Source: Brevibacillus porteri
GTDB taxonomy: Bacteria; Bacillota; Bacilli; Brevibacillales; Brevibacillaceae
Direction of reading: 5' to 3'
Assembly (NCBI RefSeq): GCF_003013475.1
Contig: NZ_PXZO01000021.1
Location: 36,855-100,854, forward strand
DNA: 64,000 nt
Each line of letters opens with the position of its first letter. The first letter of the stretch is position 1. Position numbers and translations under genes: made by a program. The notes below the pieces were generated by a model. It was not told the origin of the DNA, searched no databases, and worked only from the letters and a program-made list of their open reading frames with translations. Positions 8,092 through 16,613 of the stretch are shown here, one piece after another.

Positions 8092-8529
8092 TTATTGCAA
8101 GAAGGACTTGAGCATCCAAATGTGTTTTTCCAGGCCACTGCGGATTCCCAGCAGCATATCGGCTGTCGCTTCATCGTCAGCTTGGTCTGCCGTTTCCATA
8201 GCCAGCTTCAGCTCGTCTACGAGAATGGAGAAGTCTCTTGCGATCGTTTCTACCATTTGCTCAGCTGTTTCGCTTCCTTCTGCTTCGGTGATGCTCGCTG
8301 TGTTCAGACATGCAGCCAAAGTCGCTACAGGTTTTCCACCGATGGAGAGGACACGTTCAGCGAGGGAATCAAGATTCGCTGCTGCTTCGTTGTACAATTC
8401 CTCAAATTTTGAGTGGAGCGTAAAGAAGTGAGGTCCTTTTACATTCCAGTGAAAATTGTGTAGTTTCGTATAGAGGACTGTCCAGTTCGCTACTTGTTTA
8501 TTTAGAACGCTGTAGAGTGTATTTTCCAT
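8092..8529 (-). CDS. dps: DNA starvation/stress ferritin Dps
   Basis: A 145-residue Dps-family mini-ferritin. The ferroxidase motif HNFHWNVKGPHFFTLHSKFEELY (His, His, Asp/Glu ligands) is complete, and the remaining helices match the family length. Dps dodecamers oxidise and store iron and shield DNA from peroxide. GGAGA lies before the ATG. The divergent region with mobA holds a PerR/Fur-like box, consistent with peroxide control. The family call is firm. Confidence 0.93.
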   Translation of the reverse strand: MENTLYSVLNKQVANWTVLYTKLHNFHWNVKGPHFFTLHSKFEELYNEAAANLDSLAERVLSIGGKPVATLAACLNTASITEAEGSETAEQMVETIARDFSILVDELKLAMETADQADDEATADMLLGIRSGLEKHIWMLKSFLQ

Positions 8530-8563
8530 CGAGAATCTCTCCTTGTTTAAAATGATTATTTAT

Positions 8564-8578
8564 TTAAACTTATTATAA
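8564..8578. promoter_or_regulatory. PerR/Fur-like box upstream of dps
   Basis: On the minus strand TTATAATAAGTTTAA matches the PerR consensus TTATAATnATTATAA at 12 of 15 positions, 35 bases before the dps start. The region is AT-rich, so this is tentative. Confidence 0.4.
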
Positions 8579-8616
8579 ACTAATAAGGATTATTGTCAAC
8601 ACCCAGGAGGAAATTT

Positions 8617-9249
8617 ATGCAGCAGCTGCGTATCGGTGCGGTTATTTTAGCGGGCGGAAAAAGCAGCAGAATGGGCTCGCCCAAGCAAAAATTACCGTGG
8701 AGGGACGGAACCTTTTTAACAGAGCTGGTAAAGGAAGTACAGGCGGTTGGTTTGTCTTGTTTCATTGTAGCGAACGATTTTTCGGACACTCAAGTGACAC
8801 AAAAGGAACAAATTGATGAACAGCCTGTCACAATTACACCTGATCTGGTACCATCCTGTGGCCCTGTCAGTGGACTGGTTACTGCCTTTCGCGTAAGTTC
8901 CGAGGATGCTTTGCTGGTATTGTCCTGTGACCTACCTTTTATGGATCGTGGGCAAATCGCCAAACTTATTGAATTTGCGAGGGAGAGAAACGATTGGGAT
9001 GTGATTGTCGCCCAATCAGAGGGACGAATCCACCCATTATGTGCAGTGTACCATCGGAGAACACAGACTAATTGGGAGCAGGCGCTGTTGTATGGACAGC
9101 GAAAACTGATGCGGACTTTAGATGAACTGCGCGTGGTGCCCTTGCCTGATGAATGGTTGGACCCTTGGGCTGTTTTTAATGTCAACACGCCTGAAGAGTA
9201 CGAACAGGCCAAAATTGAAGAAGAACGCAGAAAGACAGGACATGCTTGA
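8617..9249 (+). CDS. mobA: Molybdenum cofactor guanylyl/cytidylyltransferase
   Basis: A 210-residue nucleotidyltransferase. The nucleotide-binding motif LAGGKSSRMGSPKQKLPW near the N-terminus and LSCDLPFM in the middle are diagnostic of MobA/MocA enzymes, which attach a nucleotide to molybdopterin. The ATG at 8617 follows AGGAGG. It is divergent from dps and lies about 6.7 kb from moeA and 8 kb from mobB, in a region rich in molybdoenzyme genes. MobA (GMP) and MocA (CMP) cannot be separated with certainty; MobA is favoured because mobB and an FdhF-like enzyme are nearby. Confidence 0.85.
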   Translation: MQQLRIGAVILAGGKSSRMGSPKQKLPWRDGTFLTELVKEVQAVGLSCFIVANDFSDTQVTQKEQIDEQPVTITPDLVPSCGPVSGLVTAFRVSSEDALLVLSCDLPFMDRGQIAKLIEFARERNDWDVIVAQSEGRIHPLCAVYHRRTQTNWEQALLYGQRKLMRTLDELRVVPLPDEWLDPWAVFNVNTPEEYEQAKIEEERRKTGHA

Positions 9250-9266
9250 GGTATGTCCTGTTTTTT
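9236..9266 (+). terminator. Intrinsic terminator overlapping the mobA stop
   Basis: CAGGACAT and ATGTCCTG arms, then six T; the 5' arm lies in the last mobA codons. Confidence 0.75.
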
Positions 9267-9367
9267 GTTTGGAAAAAAGAGGCTTTTCATAGAGGGCTAT
9301 CATACAAGCGTTTCTCTGGACAAACCGTATAAATAGTAGTGATTGCTAATGAAAGGAGGGAATCGCA

Positions 9368-9781
9368 ATGATAAGAAAGTGCAAAAAACAAGGCAAACAC
9401 CACGACCACCACTGTTGCGGCAAAAAACACGACAAGCATCACGACCACCACTGCTGCTGCAAAAAACACGATAAGCATCACGACCACCACTGTAGTTGCA
9501 AGAAACATGACGATTACTACGAGCTTCACTGCTACTACAAAAAACACGATGAGCCGCATTGCTGCTGCAAAAAGCATGAACATTGCCACGATCACTGCTG
9601 TTGCTGCAAATGCCATGATTGCAAATGCCATGATTGCAAATGCTTTGAAAAACATGACCATCACTGTTGCAAGAAGTATGGAATCGATGATGAAGATGAA
9701 GAAGAGGACGACGACGAAGACGAAGATGATGACGACAACCATTGCAAGCATCACAAAAAGAAACATTGCTGCTGCAAATAA
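9368..9781 (+). CDS. Cys/His-rich repeat protein, probable metal binder or spore-coat-like
   Basis: A 137-residue protein of extreme composition. Residues 1-95 are built of units of about 13 residues of the form KHHDHHCCCKKHD, decaying into CHDCKCHDCKC; then comes a strongly acidic run of Asp/Glu (about 107-122) and a final basic HCKHHKKKHCCCK. There is no signal peptide or membrane segment. GAAAGGAGGG precedes the ATG and a terminator follows, so this is a real expressed unit. The Cys-His clusters would bind several metal ions (Zn, Cu or Ni); similar compositions occur in spore-coat proteins. No family is recognised. Confidence 0.7.
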   Translation: MIRKCKKQGKHHDHHCCGKKHDKHHDHHCCCKKHDKHHDHHCSCKKHDDYYELHCYYKKHDEPHCCCKKHEHCHDHCCCCKCHDCKCHDCKCFEKHDHHCCKKYGIDDEDEEEDDDEDEDDDDNHCKHHKKKHCCCK

Positions 9782-9804
9782 AAAATTCCCACGTACAAAG
9801 AACA

Positions 9805-9830
9805 AAAGCCCGAGAGATAACTCGGGCTTT
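9805..9830. terminator. Bidirectional terminator
   Basis: Perfect 10-bp arms AAAGCCCGAG and CTCGGGCTTT between the convergent Cys/His-rich gene and fdhD. Confidence 0.75.
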
Positions 9831-9872
9831 GAGATTACCAACAGCTTGTCCCGCTTTTGATTGATTCCTCCT

Positions 9873-10670
9873 TTAAGGTAGGAGGATTCTCTGGGCTTGT
9901 GTATACACGTTCATTTTGTCATTGCGGATAAATCCGACAGCGGTGAGCTTCAGCTCATCTGCCAATTGTAGGGCGAGATCAGTTGGAGCGGACTTGGACA
10001 ATATGATGCCAGCACCAATCTTGGCAGCCTTGAGCAGCACCTCAGACGAGATGCGTCCACTGAAGACAAGAATTTTGTCCGTGGTCGAAATGTCATCTCG
10101 CAAGCATTTCCCATAGATTTTGTCGAGAGCATTGTGACGTCCGATGTCGGAGAACTGAAGCAAAACTTCATCCGGTGTACAGAGAGCTGCATTGTGGACG
10201 CCACCTGTTTGGCGGTGGATCTCAGACGACGCTTGCAATTCTTTCATCAGGCGCATGCACTGAGCAGGGGTGACAGTTGTTGTGCTTTCAACGGGCTTTG
10301 CTGTGCGCGCATCGCTAAAAAAGTAAAAGGATTGTCTGCTTTTTCCGCAGCAGGAAGTAATTCTGCGTTTGGAGTAAAAGCTCTGCGACAAAATTGTTTC
10401 TTTATGCAAATCAACGTAAGCAAACCCTTGGGCCTCATTAATCGTAAGCTGTTTGATTTCCGAGTAGCTCTTGATAACGCCCTCGGCTGCGAGAAAACCG
10501 ATGACCATTTCTTCCAGGTCGGCCGGAGTACATACGATTGTAGCGAATTCCTCATCATTGAGGAAAATGGTGAGGGGGTACTCGGTAACGATTTCGTCGT
10601 CTTCCCAGCCATGTTGGTCAGCCGAAATTTTCAACACAGGCAATCGGGTGGTGATGGTTAGTTCGGACAT
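9873..10670 (-). CDS. fdhD: Formate dehydrogenase sulfurtransferase FdhD
   Basis: A 265-residue FdhD family protein. FdhD transfers sulfur from a cysteine desulfurase to the molybdenum cofactor of formate dehydrogenases. The Cys motif reads ITSCCGKSR in place of the Escherichia coli CGxCG form. The conserved GRHNALDK and the segment FSGRISSEVLLKAAKIG are present. GGAGG lies 5 bases before the ATG. It is divergent from the OFA transporter and faces the FdhF-like gene cluster, its likely client. Confidence 0.92.
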   Translation of the reverse strand: MSELTITTRLPVLKISADQHGWEDDEIVTEYPLTIFLNDEEFATIVCTPADLEEMVIGFLAAEGVIKSYSEIKQLTINEAQGFAYVDLHKETILSQSFYSKRRITSCCGKSRQSFYFFSDARTAKPVESTTTVTPAQCMRLMKELQASSEIHRQTGGVHNAALCTPDEVLLQFSDIGRHNALDKIYGKCLRDDISTTDKILVFSGRISSEVLLKAAKIGAGIILSKSAPTDLALQLADELKLTAVGFIRNDKMNVYTQAQRILLP

Positions 10671-10825
10671 ACGGGCCTCCTTTTTGTCGAAAATATGAAG
10701 TTTTTATGGCTATTTTGTGAGGAAAATATTGTCGAGTGAACGCTTACATGGTAGTATACTATGTGAGATGAAAAGTGTCATAAAATTTTCGTCTTTCCAT
10801 GTATGCATAGCGTAAGGACAGATTG

Positions 10826-11011
10826 ACACGGAGCAGCGACCCTGCCACCGATTATTTTGTAGCCTTGCAGAGAATTACATAGTGAACACAATGCTTGTTG
10901 ATGCTGATGTAGCGTTCCTGCTGATGATTAACTGCTGTGTTTCATCGTAGCCCTCGTTTCCATTTGTGGAGACCTGGGTGAGTCGGTGAAATCAGCAGTT
11001 TTTCTTTTTTT
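10826..11011 (+). promoter_or_regulatory. Leader RNA A upstream of the OFA transporter: two small hairpins and switchable terminator
   Basis: The 390-base gap between fdhD and the transporter has no gene. It holds two similar hairpins: GCAG-CGACC-CTGC at 10833-10845 and GTAG-CGTTC-CTGC at 10909-10921. The segment ACAC-gg-AGCAG (10826-10836) can pair with CTGCTGTGT (10932-10940), which is also the 5' arm of a terminator, so pairing would be mutually exclusive. The same hairpin type occurs twice before the FdhF-like gene. This layout is that of a riboswitch or protein-controlled antiterminator. Ligand unknown; a molybdenum-cofactor or formate signal would fit the genes. Confidence 0.55.
10930..11011 (+). 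terminator. Terminator in leader A
   Basis: AACTGCTG and CAGCAGTT arms with inner pairs TTTCATCG/CGGTGAAA and GTTTCCA/TGGAGAC, then TTTCTTTTTTT, 52 bases before the transporter start. Confidence 0.6.
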
Positions 11012-11062
11012 CGAGAAGGCTGCTGATGGATCCACAGCATGCGAAAGACCATTGCGAAGGAG

Positions 11063-12346
11063 ATGAATGATTTGGAACAAAAAGTGAAAAACCGCTGGCT
11101 CATCGCGTTGGCTGCGGTAGGCATCCACATCTCGATTGGATCGGTATACGCATGGAGTGTATTCACCAAGCCAATTACCGAGCAGTTCGGCTGGGACTTG
11201 CCAGACGTTCAATTTACGTTTAGTATTGCGATCTTGTTCTTGGGGCTGTCTGCTGCCTTTCTCGGTCATTATGTAGAAAAGCACGGCCCGCGCAAAGCTG
11301 GCATTCTCGCATCTATCTTTTTTGGAGTAGGAACTGTAGGGGCTGGCTTGGCGATTCAATTAAGCAGCTTGCCTCTGTTGTACTTATGTTATGGAGTGCT
11401 GGGTGGTATCGGACTTGGGGTAGGCTATATTACGCCAGTATCGACGTTGGTCAAATGGTTTCCGGATCGCCGTGGTTTAGCAACAGGTCTTGCGATTATG
11501 GGCTTCGGCTTTGCTTCCATGATTGCCAGTCCGATTATGAACGCTTTGATTGCAAATGTAGGTATCGCGAACACCTTTTATATTTTGGGCATTATTTATT
11601 TCGTTGTAATGTTGGCTTCGGCTCAATATTTGGCTCCACCTCCAAAAGGCTGGGTACCGGCTGGATTTTCCGCTGAGGGAAGAGCTGGCAGCAAGCAAAT
11701 CAAAAAAGATTTGTGTCAATTGACTGCCAATGAAGCGATCAAGACACGCCGTTTTTACTGGCTGTGGCTGATGTTGTTCATCAATGTGACATGTGGAATC
11801 GCGGTTATTTCGGTAGCATCGCCGATGGCGCAAGAAATGGTGGGCATGTCTGTCGGAACAGCAGCTCTGATGGTAGGGCTAAACGGTTTGTTCAACGGTG
11901 GTGGACGCATCGGCTGGGCGTCTCTGTCTGATTTCATTGGACGACCAAATACGTACACAGCTTTCTTTGCCATCCAAATGGTATTGTTCTTCCTGTTGCC
12001 GAATTTGACCAATCCAATCCTGTTCATGGTTGCGATGTTTATCATTATGACCTGTTACGGTGGTGGCTTTGCATCCATTCCGGCATACATTGGTGACTTG
12101 TTTGGAACAAAGCAATTGGGCGCGATTCACGGCTATATTCTGACGGCATGGGCTGCTGCCGGCTTGGCAGGACCGATCTTTGCAGCATGGGTTCGCAAGA
12201 CGACAGAAAGCTATACAGGAACCATGAGTGTTTTCGCGGGAATGTTCGTTGTCGCTCTGGTGATCTCGCTAATAGTCCGTCTGGATATCAAAAAACTGAA
12301 GGAAGAAGCCAAACAAAGAGAAAAGTCTGTTGAATTGGCTAGTTAA
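11063..12346 (+). CDS. OFA-family MFS transporter (oxalate/formate antiporter type)
   Basis: A 427-residue major facilitator protein with 12 hydrophobic segments. The start region NRWLIALAAVGIHISIGSVYAWSVF and the following GWDLPDVQFTFSIAI are typical of the OFA family, which exchanges oxalate, formate or related acids. GAAGGAG lies 6 bases before the ATG at 11063, which is preferred over the ATG at 11039. It sits between fdhD and an FdhF-like oxidoreductase, so formate or oxalate transport is plausible. A structured leader with a terminator precedes it. Confidence 0.85.
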   Translation: MNDLEQKVKNRWLIALAAVGIHISIGSVYAWSVFTKPITEQFGWDLPDVQFTFSIAILFLGLSAAFLGHYVEKHGPRKAGILASIFFGVGTVGAGLAIQLSSLPLLYLCYGVLGGIGLGVGYITPVSTLVKWFPDRRGLATGLAIMGFGFASMIASPIMNALIANVGIANTFYILGIIYFVVMLASAQYLAPPPKGWVPAGFSAEGRAGSKQIKKDLCQLTANEAIKTRRFYWLWLMLFINVTCGIAVISVASPMAQEMVGMSVGTAALMVGLNGLFNGGGRIGWASLSDFIGRPNTYTAFFAIQMVLFFLLPNLTNPILFMVAMFIIMTCYGGGFASIPAYIGDLFGTKQLGAIHGYILTAWAAAGLAGPIFAAWVRKTTESYTGTMSVFAGMFVVALVISLIVRLDIKKLKEEAKQREKSVELAS

Positions 12347-12399
12347 TCAATGGTAAAGTTTAAGTAGAGAATGATTTGAAGTAAAGGTGATTTTCCTCG

Positions 12400-12765
12400 A
12401 TGAATAAGTTCGAAGCAGAATTCAGTAATTTGGTCAGGGCTTTCCGAAAGCGCCATATGGGAAAGGGACCTAGCAAGATCAGCACCACGTTCTGCAAGAA
12501 CTGGGCGATCTGCGAGATGGAAGGCAACCTTTCTCCGGTGGAAAAGTTCATCGCCACTTCGGAAGACGGAAAGCAGACATTACGAGCTGCCCGAACCGAA
12601 ATGGTCAAAGAGATCTATCGGAAACACCAGCCAGTTGACATGGAAGCGTTTCTTGGAGCAAAACTCGTTGATCTTTTCGTCGATATTGACATTGAACGGG
12701 ATTTTGGAATGTCGATCTTTGTTTTTGATCAAGACATCGAAAAAAGAATGAAAAACGAACCGTAA
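12400..12765 (+). CDS. MpsC-like (DUF2294) protein
   Basis: A 121-residue soluble protein of the DUF2294 family, now named after MpsC of the staphylococcal MpsABC bicarbonate/cation system. Recognised from the pattern FRKRHMGKGPSKI early in the protein, VEKFIA and LVDLFVDIDIERDFGMSIFVFD near the end. It lies 54 bases after the OFA gene with a modest ribosome site, and just before leader B and the FdhF-like gene. No MpsA or MpsB is present. Its role beside molybdoenzymes is unknown. Confidence 0.7.
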   Translation: MNKFEAEFSNLVRAFRKRHMGKGPSKISTTFCKNWAICEMEGNLSPVEKFIATSEDGKQTLRAARTEMVKEIYRKHQPVDMEAFLGAKLVDLFVDIDIERDFGMSIFVFDQDIEKRMKNEP

Positions 12766-12922
12766 GTCTAAACGAAGCAGCGTTCCTGTTCACCGGCTTA
12801 GACGTAACGGAATTCGCGAAAGCAAACACGAAGTTGAGACTAGGTAGCGAACCTGCCGTAGACAACCACCGTGAACACGCTCTTTTCCTATAGGACAAGG
12901 GACGGTTTCATGGTGGTTTTTT
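12766..12922 (+). promoter_or_regulatory. Leader RNA B upstream of the FdhF-like gene
   Basis: Two small hairpins of the same kind as in leader A: GCAG-CGTTC-CTGT at 12777-12789, closed by GTCTAA/TTAGAC, and GGTAG-CGAAC-CTGCC at 12843-12857, extended by CTA/TAG and GTTG/CAAC. TGTTCAC (12787-12793) can also pair with GTGAACA (12871-12877) inside the terminator that follows. All four hairpins of leaders A and B have a five-base loop CGNNC. This suggests a shared regulator acting by antitermination on both genes. Confidence 0.55.
12864..12922 (+). terminator. Terminator in leader B
   Basis: AACCACCGTGAA pairs with TTCATGGTGGTT (one G-T pair), then six T, 38 bases before the FdhF-like start. Confidence 0.7.
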
Positions 12923-12959
12923 CGTTTCAATGGAGTTTATTAGAGGGGAGACAAAAGAA

Positions 12960-15308
12960 ATGGGCAAGACCAAGCATGGAGGACCAATTAAGCTGGATAC
13001 TTCGTGGAAGCCTTCCTTATGGGCTTCACTGATGCCGATGGGACTCGGAAAAATCAAGCCGCATCACATTCGCGATACGATGAAGGTGGCCTATGACAAT
13101 CGCGATAATTTGGGCTATGCGTATCGTATTTTGACACAAGGGGTATGTGATGGTTGTGCTCTCGGCGTATCCGGTCTCTACGATCAGACGTTGACTGGTC
13201 CTCATTTGTGCACCACGCGACTGAATGTACTGCGTCTCAATACTATGTCTGCCATGGATGCCAAATGGTTTGAAGACGTGAATGCGCTGCGCAAGCTATC
13301 TAGCGAAGAATTGCGCAAGCTGGGAAGAATTCCATATCCACTTTCAAGAAAGCCAGGCGAAAACAAGTTCACCCGCATTAGCTGGGATGAAGCGTTAAAC
13401 CGCATCGCCACAAAAATTAAAAACATCAGCCCGAAACAGCTGGCCTTTTTCTTGACCGCTCGTGGGATTACCAACGAGGTATACTACACGGCAGCTAAAA
13501 TGGCTCGTTTCCTCGGAACCAACAACATCGACAACGCATCACGTATTTGTCACTCGCCGAGTAAGACAGCACTAAAGCGTTCGGTTGGAATTGGTGCATC
13601 GAGCTGTAACTATCAGGATTGGATCGGTACCGATGTGCTCGTATTCTGGGGCTCTGTACCAGGTAACAACCAGCCTGTATCGACGAAATACATGTATGCT
13701 GCGAAAAAAGCAGGAACGAAAATCATCCTGATCAACCCGTACAGAGAGCCAGCGATGGAGAAGTACTGGATTCCATCTGTACCGGATAGTGCTTTGTTTG
13801 GAACGAAGATTGCAGACGATTTCTACCAAGTGAACATTGGCGGCGACATTGCATTCATGAACGGCGTGATGAAGATTTGGTTCGAGATGGAGGAAGCCAA
13901 ACCAGGTTCTGCGATCAATCATGAATTCATCAAGGAGCACGCGAACGGAATCGAAGAGCTGCGCAAGCATGTGATGAATGAATCTTGGGACAAAATCATT
14001 CAATCCTCCGGTCTCAGCCGTGAGCGTATCAAAGAATTCGCGCAACTGCTCGCCAACTCCAAAAATGGCGTATTCGTATGGAGTATGGGACTGACTCAGC
14101 ACAAATTCGGTACGGACAATATTTCTCAAGTAGCCAATCTGGCTATCCTGCGTGGATTCTTCGGTCGTAAGCACACAGGTCTCATGCCGATTCGCGGTCA
14201 CTCCGGCGTACAAGGCTCCGGTGAAATGGGGGCCGATCCATTCAGCTTGCCTGGCGGCGACTTCGAAGAAAAATCGTGGGACCGCATTGAAAAGATCTGG
14301 AACTTCCCGATCCCGAAATGGCAAGGGGATATCGTGGGTATTACTTTGGAAAATGCAGTGTTGCCAGATGGACACGAGCGCAAGACCAGACTGTTCTACA
14401 CGAGCGGTGGTAACTTCCTGGAGACGATGCCAGATCCGGACTTCATGGAAAAATGCTTGGAAAGCGTAGAGCTACGTGTACATCAGGACATCATTTTCAA
14501 TACATCTACGTTGGTGGACGCGAAGGAAGAAGTGATCGTTCTGCCGGCAATGACTCGTTACGAGCAGCCGGGTGGCGGAACTTCGACTAGTACAGAGCGT
14601 ATGGTCTATTTCAGTGCAGAAGTCGAAGGGCCACGTATTGAAGAAGCCCGTTCGGAATGGGAGATTTACGTAGACTTGGCGGCACGGGTAAATCCAGAGA
14701 AAAAGCATCTGATGCACTTCTCCAATGCGGCTGAAATTCGCGCAGAGATCGCCCTAGCGAATCCGAACTACGACGGCATCCAGCATTTGAAAAACCGTGG
14801 AGATGTCTTCCAATGGGGTGGCGCATGGTTGTGTGAAGATGGCGTATGCCCGACACCAGACGGACGTGCGAATCTGATCCCGATTGAGATTCCGGATTTG
14901 AACAAGCCAGAAGGCCACTTCTATGTAACGACTCGTCGGGGCAAGCAGTTCAACTCGATGGTCTATAGCAAGAAAGACCCGTTCAACAATGCGGACCGTT
15001 ATGATATCCTGATCAATGCAGAGGATGCAAAAGAACTGCGCATTGCAGAAGGCGAAAATATCGTCGTTTACAATAAATATGGAACGTTCCAAGGACGGGC
15101 CAAATTCGAGGACACCAGACGCGGAAACATTCAAGTACACTGGCCGGAAGGGAACGTACTCATTCCGAAGGGTGTATACGAGACATACGCAGGTATTCCC
15201 GAATACAATACAGCCGTGAAGGTTGAAAAAGCGGACACTTTCCACGCCAACAAAGATTTGAAATACGTGGAGAGAGAAGTAGAAGATTTGGAAGTAAACG
15301 TCGGCTGA
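12960..15308 (+). CDS. FdhF/YdeP-family molybdopterin oxidoreductase
   Basis: A 782-residue molybdenum/bis-MGD oxidoreductase alpha subunit of the FdhF/YdeP type. The opening GVCDGCALGVSG, the segment SRICHSPSKTAL (Cys about 196, where FdhF carries selenocysteine), GHSGVQGSGEMGADP in the middle and a C-terminal molydop-binding domain (VTTRRGKQFNSM) are clear. It uses Cys, not selenocysteine. The ATG at 12960 follows GAGGGGAG; an earlier ATG at 12930 sits in the terminator tail. It leads an operon with moeA and mobB. No electron-transfer subunit is adjacent, so its redox partner and exact substrate are uncertain. Confidence 0.88.
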   Translation: MGKTKHGGPIKLDTSWKPSLWASLMPMGLGKIKPHHIRDTMKVAYDNRDNLGYAYRILTQGVCDGCALGVSGLYDQTLTGPHLCTTRLNVLRLNTMSAMDAKWFEDVNALRKLSSEELRKLGRIPYPLSRKPGENKFTRISWDEALNRIATKIKNISPKQLAFFLTARGITNEVYYTAAKMARFLGTNNIDNASRICHSPSKTALKRSVGIGASSCNYQDWIGTDVLVFWGSVPGNNQPVSTKYMYAAKKAGTKIILINPYREPAMEKYWIPSVPDSALFGTKIADDFYQVNIGGDIAFMNGVMKIWFEMEEAKPGSAINHEFIKEHANGIEELRKHVMNESWDKIIQSSGLSRERIKEFAQLLANSKNGVFVWSMGLTQHKFGTDNISQVANLAILRGFFGRKHTGLMPIRGHSGVQGSGEMGADPFSLPGGDFEEKSWDRIEKIWNFPIPKWQGDIVGITLENAVLPDGHERKTRLFYTSGGNFLETMPDPDFMEKCLESVELRVHQDIIFNTSTLVDAKEEVIVLPAMTRYEQPGGGTSTSTERMVYFSAEVEGPRIEEARSEWEIYVDLAARVNPEKKHLMHFSNAAEIRAEIALANPNYDGIQHLKNRGDVFQWGGAWLCEDGVCPTPDGRANLIPIEIPDLNKPEGHFYVTTRRGKQFNSMVYSKKDPFNNADRYDILINAEDAKELRIAEGENIVVYNKYGTFQGRAKFEDTRRGNIQVHWPEGNVLIPKGVYETYAGIPEYNTAVKVEKADTFHANKDLKYVEREVEDLEVNVG

Positions 15309-15350
15309 CGAGCTGTAGCAATGGGTGGTCAAGATTAGGAGGAACAAGCC

Positions 15351-16610
15351 ATGCGTTTTTCGCGACAAACACTCTCGGTTGAAGAAGCGATGAGCAAGCT
15401 GTTGGCAAAATTGCTGACAGGGAGAACGGAACAAGTGCAGATCGAGGAGGCATACGGGCGGATACTGGCCTCTGATCTATGTGCAACATATGATTTGCCG
15501 CACTTTGACCGATCGCCGCTGGATGGGTTTGCCGTGAGAGCTGCGGATACGGTTGGGGCCTCCGTTGACCACCCGATTACGCTAACAGTGCTAGAGACGG
15601 TTGCGGCCGGGCAAGTACCTACTAGAGAATTGAAAAAGGGCTACGCTACGCGGATCATGACAGGAGCGATGATGCCTGCGGGTGCGGATGCGGTCATCAT
15701 GTTTGAGCAAACGTACAACCCAGCCGAAGAGGCGGATACTGTACGGCTCAAGCGTGAGATGAAGCCTGGGGAAAATGTATCGCGTCGCGGTGAAGAGATG
15801 GCCGCAGGAACGATCATTGCCAAGGCGGGCGAGCGGATTAACGCAGGTACTCTCGCCAGTTTGGCTACGTTTGGCTATTCGCAGGTTGAGGTGTTCTGCA
15901 AGCCGCGTGTCGGTCTGATTTCGACTGGAAGCGAGCTGCTGGAGATTGATCAGCCGCTTGCTCCAGGCAAAATTCGCAACAGTAATACGGTGATGCTGAC
16001 TGCCTTGATTGCCGAGGCAGGGGGCATCCCTGTTTCGTTTTCAAGGCTGCCGGACGATTTGTCGGTGGCAAAGACGAAAATCAATGAATGCTTGCAGGGC
16101 GTGGATCTGGTCATTTCAAGCGGCGGTGTGTCCGTTGGGGATTTTGATGTGATCGCGGCATTAGTGGATGAGCCTGAGGTGGAGCTTCTGTTCAACCGGA
16201 TCGCGATACGTCCGGGAAGTCCGACAACAGCGATGATCATGGAAGGCAAGCCTTTTATTGCCCTATCAGGTAATCCGGGTGCCTGTTTTCTCGGATTTGA
16301 GTTATTTGCGCGAACAGCGATTCGGCGCATCTCGGGAGAAGCCCATGTAGTGCAACAGGTGATTAAGGCGAGACTTGGCGTCGATTATACGAAGCCTTGT
16401 CCATACCCGCGTTACCTGCGAGGGAAGCTCCTTGAAAAAGACGGGGTTTTGCACGCGATCCCTGATTTTAATGAAAAGGCAGGGAATCTGGGGACGTTGA
16501 AGGACAGCGAATGCTTTATGATCATACCAGCCGGGGGAAGCGGGCAAAAAGCAGGAGAGCTGGTTGATGTTCTCACGCATACCGCCCCAACCTGGAGAAG
16601 AGAGGGATAG
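15351..16610 (+). CDS. moeA: Molybdopterin molybdenumtransferase MoeA
   Basis: A 419-residue MoeA. It inserts molybdate into molybdopterin-AMP. Landmarks are the N-terminal FDRSPLDGFAVRA, GTEL-type motif STGSELLE followed by GKIRNSNT, SSGGVSVGDFD, and ALSGNPGACFLG near residue 300, all typical. AGGAGGAA precedes the ATG. It lies 42 bases after the FdhF-like gene and 3 bases before mobB, so the three are probably one transcript. Confidence 0.94.
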   Translation: MRFSRQTLSVEEAMSKLLAKLLTGRTEQVQIEEAYGRILASDLCATYDLPHFDRSPLDGFAVRAADTVGASVDHPITLTVLETVAAGQVPTRELKKGYATRIMTGAMMPAGADAVIMFEQTYNPAEEADTVRLKREMKPGENVSRRGEEMAAGTIIAKAGERINAGTLASLATFGYSQVEVFCKPRVGLISTGSELLEIDQPLAPGKIRNSNTVMLTALIAEAGGIPVSFSRLPDDLSVAKTKINECLQGVDLVISSGGVSVGDFDVIAALVDEPEVELLFNRIAIRPGSPTTAMIMEGKPFIALSGNPGACFLGFELFARTAIRRISGEAHVVQQVIKARLGVDYTKPCPYPRYLRGKLLEKDGVLHAIPDFNEKAGNLGTLKDSECFMIIPAGGSGQKAGELVDVLTHTAPTWRREG

Positions 16611-16613
16611 CGA

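Noticed and set aside
9368..9700. Regular short repeats that look like a CRISPR array
   Set aside because: The repeats are read in one frame as KHHDHHCCCKKHD units with a ribosome site, and the gaps are not spacers of unique sequence.
9287..9841. Long hydrophobic frame on the minus strand
   Set aside because: It is the complement of the Cys/His-rich gene, with no ribosome site.
10826..12922. Moco riboswitch
   Set aside because: The gene context fits, but I cannot confirm the conserved core from memory; it is listed as a candidate leader only.
13572..14375. 267-codon frame opposite the FdhF-like gene
   Set aside because: The antisense shadow of a strongly conserved enzyme.
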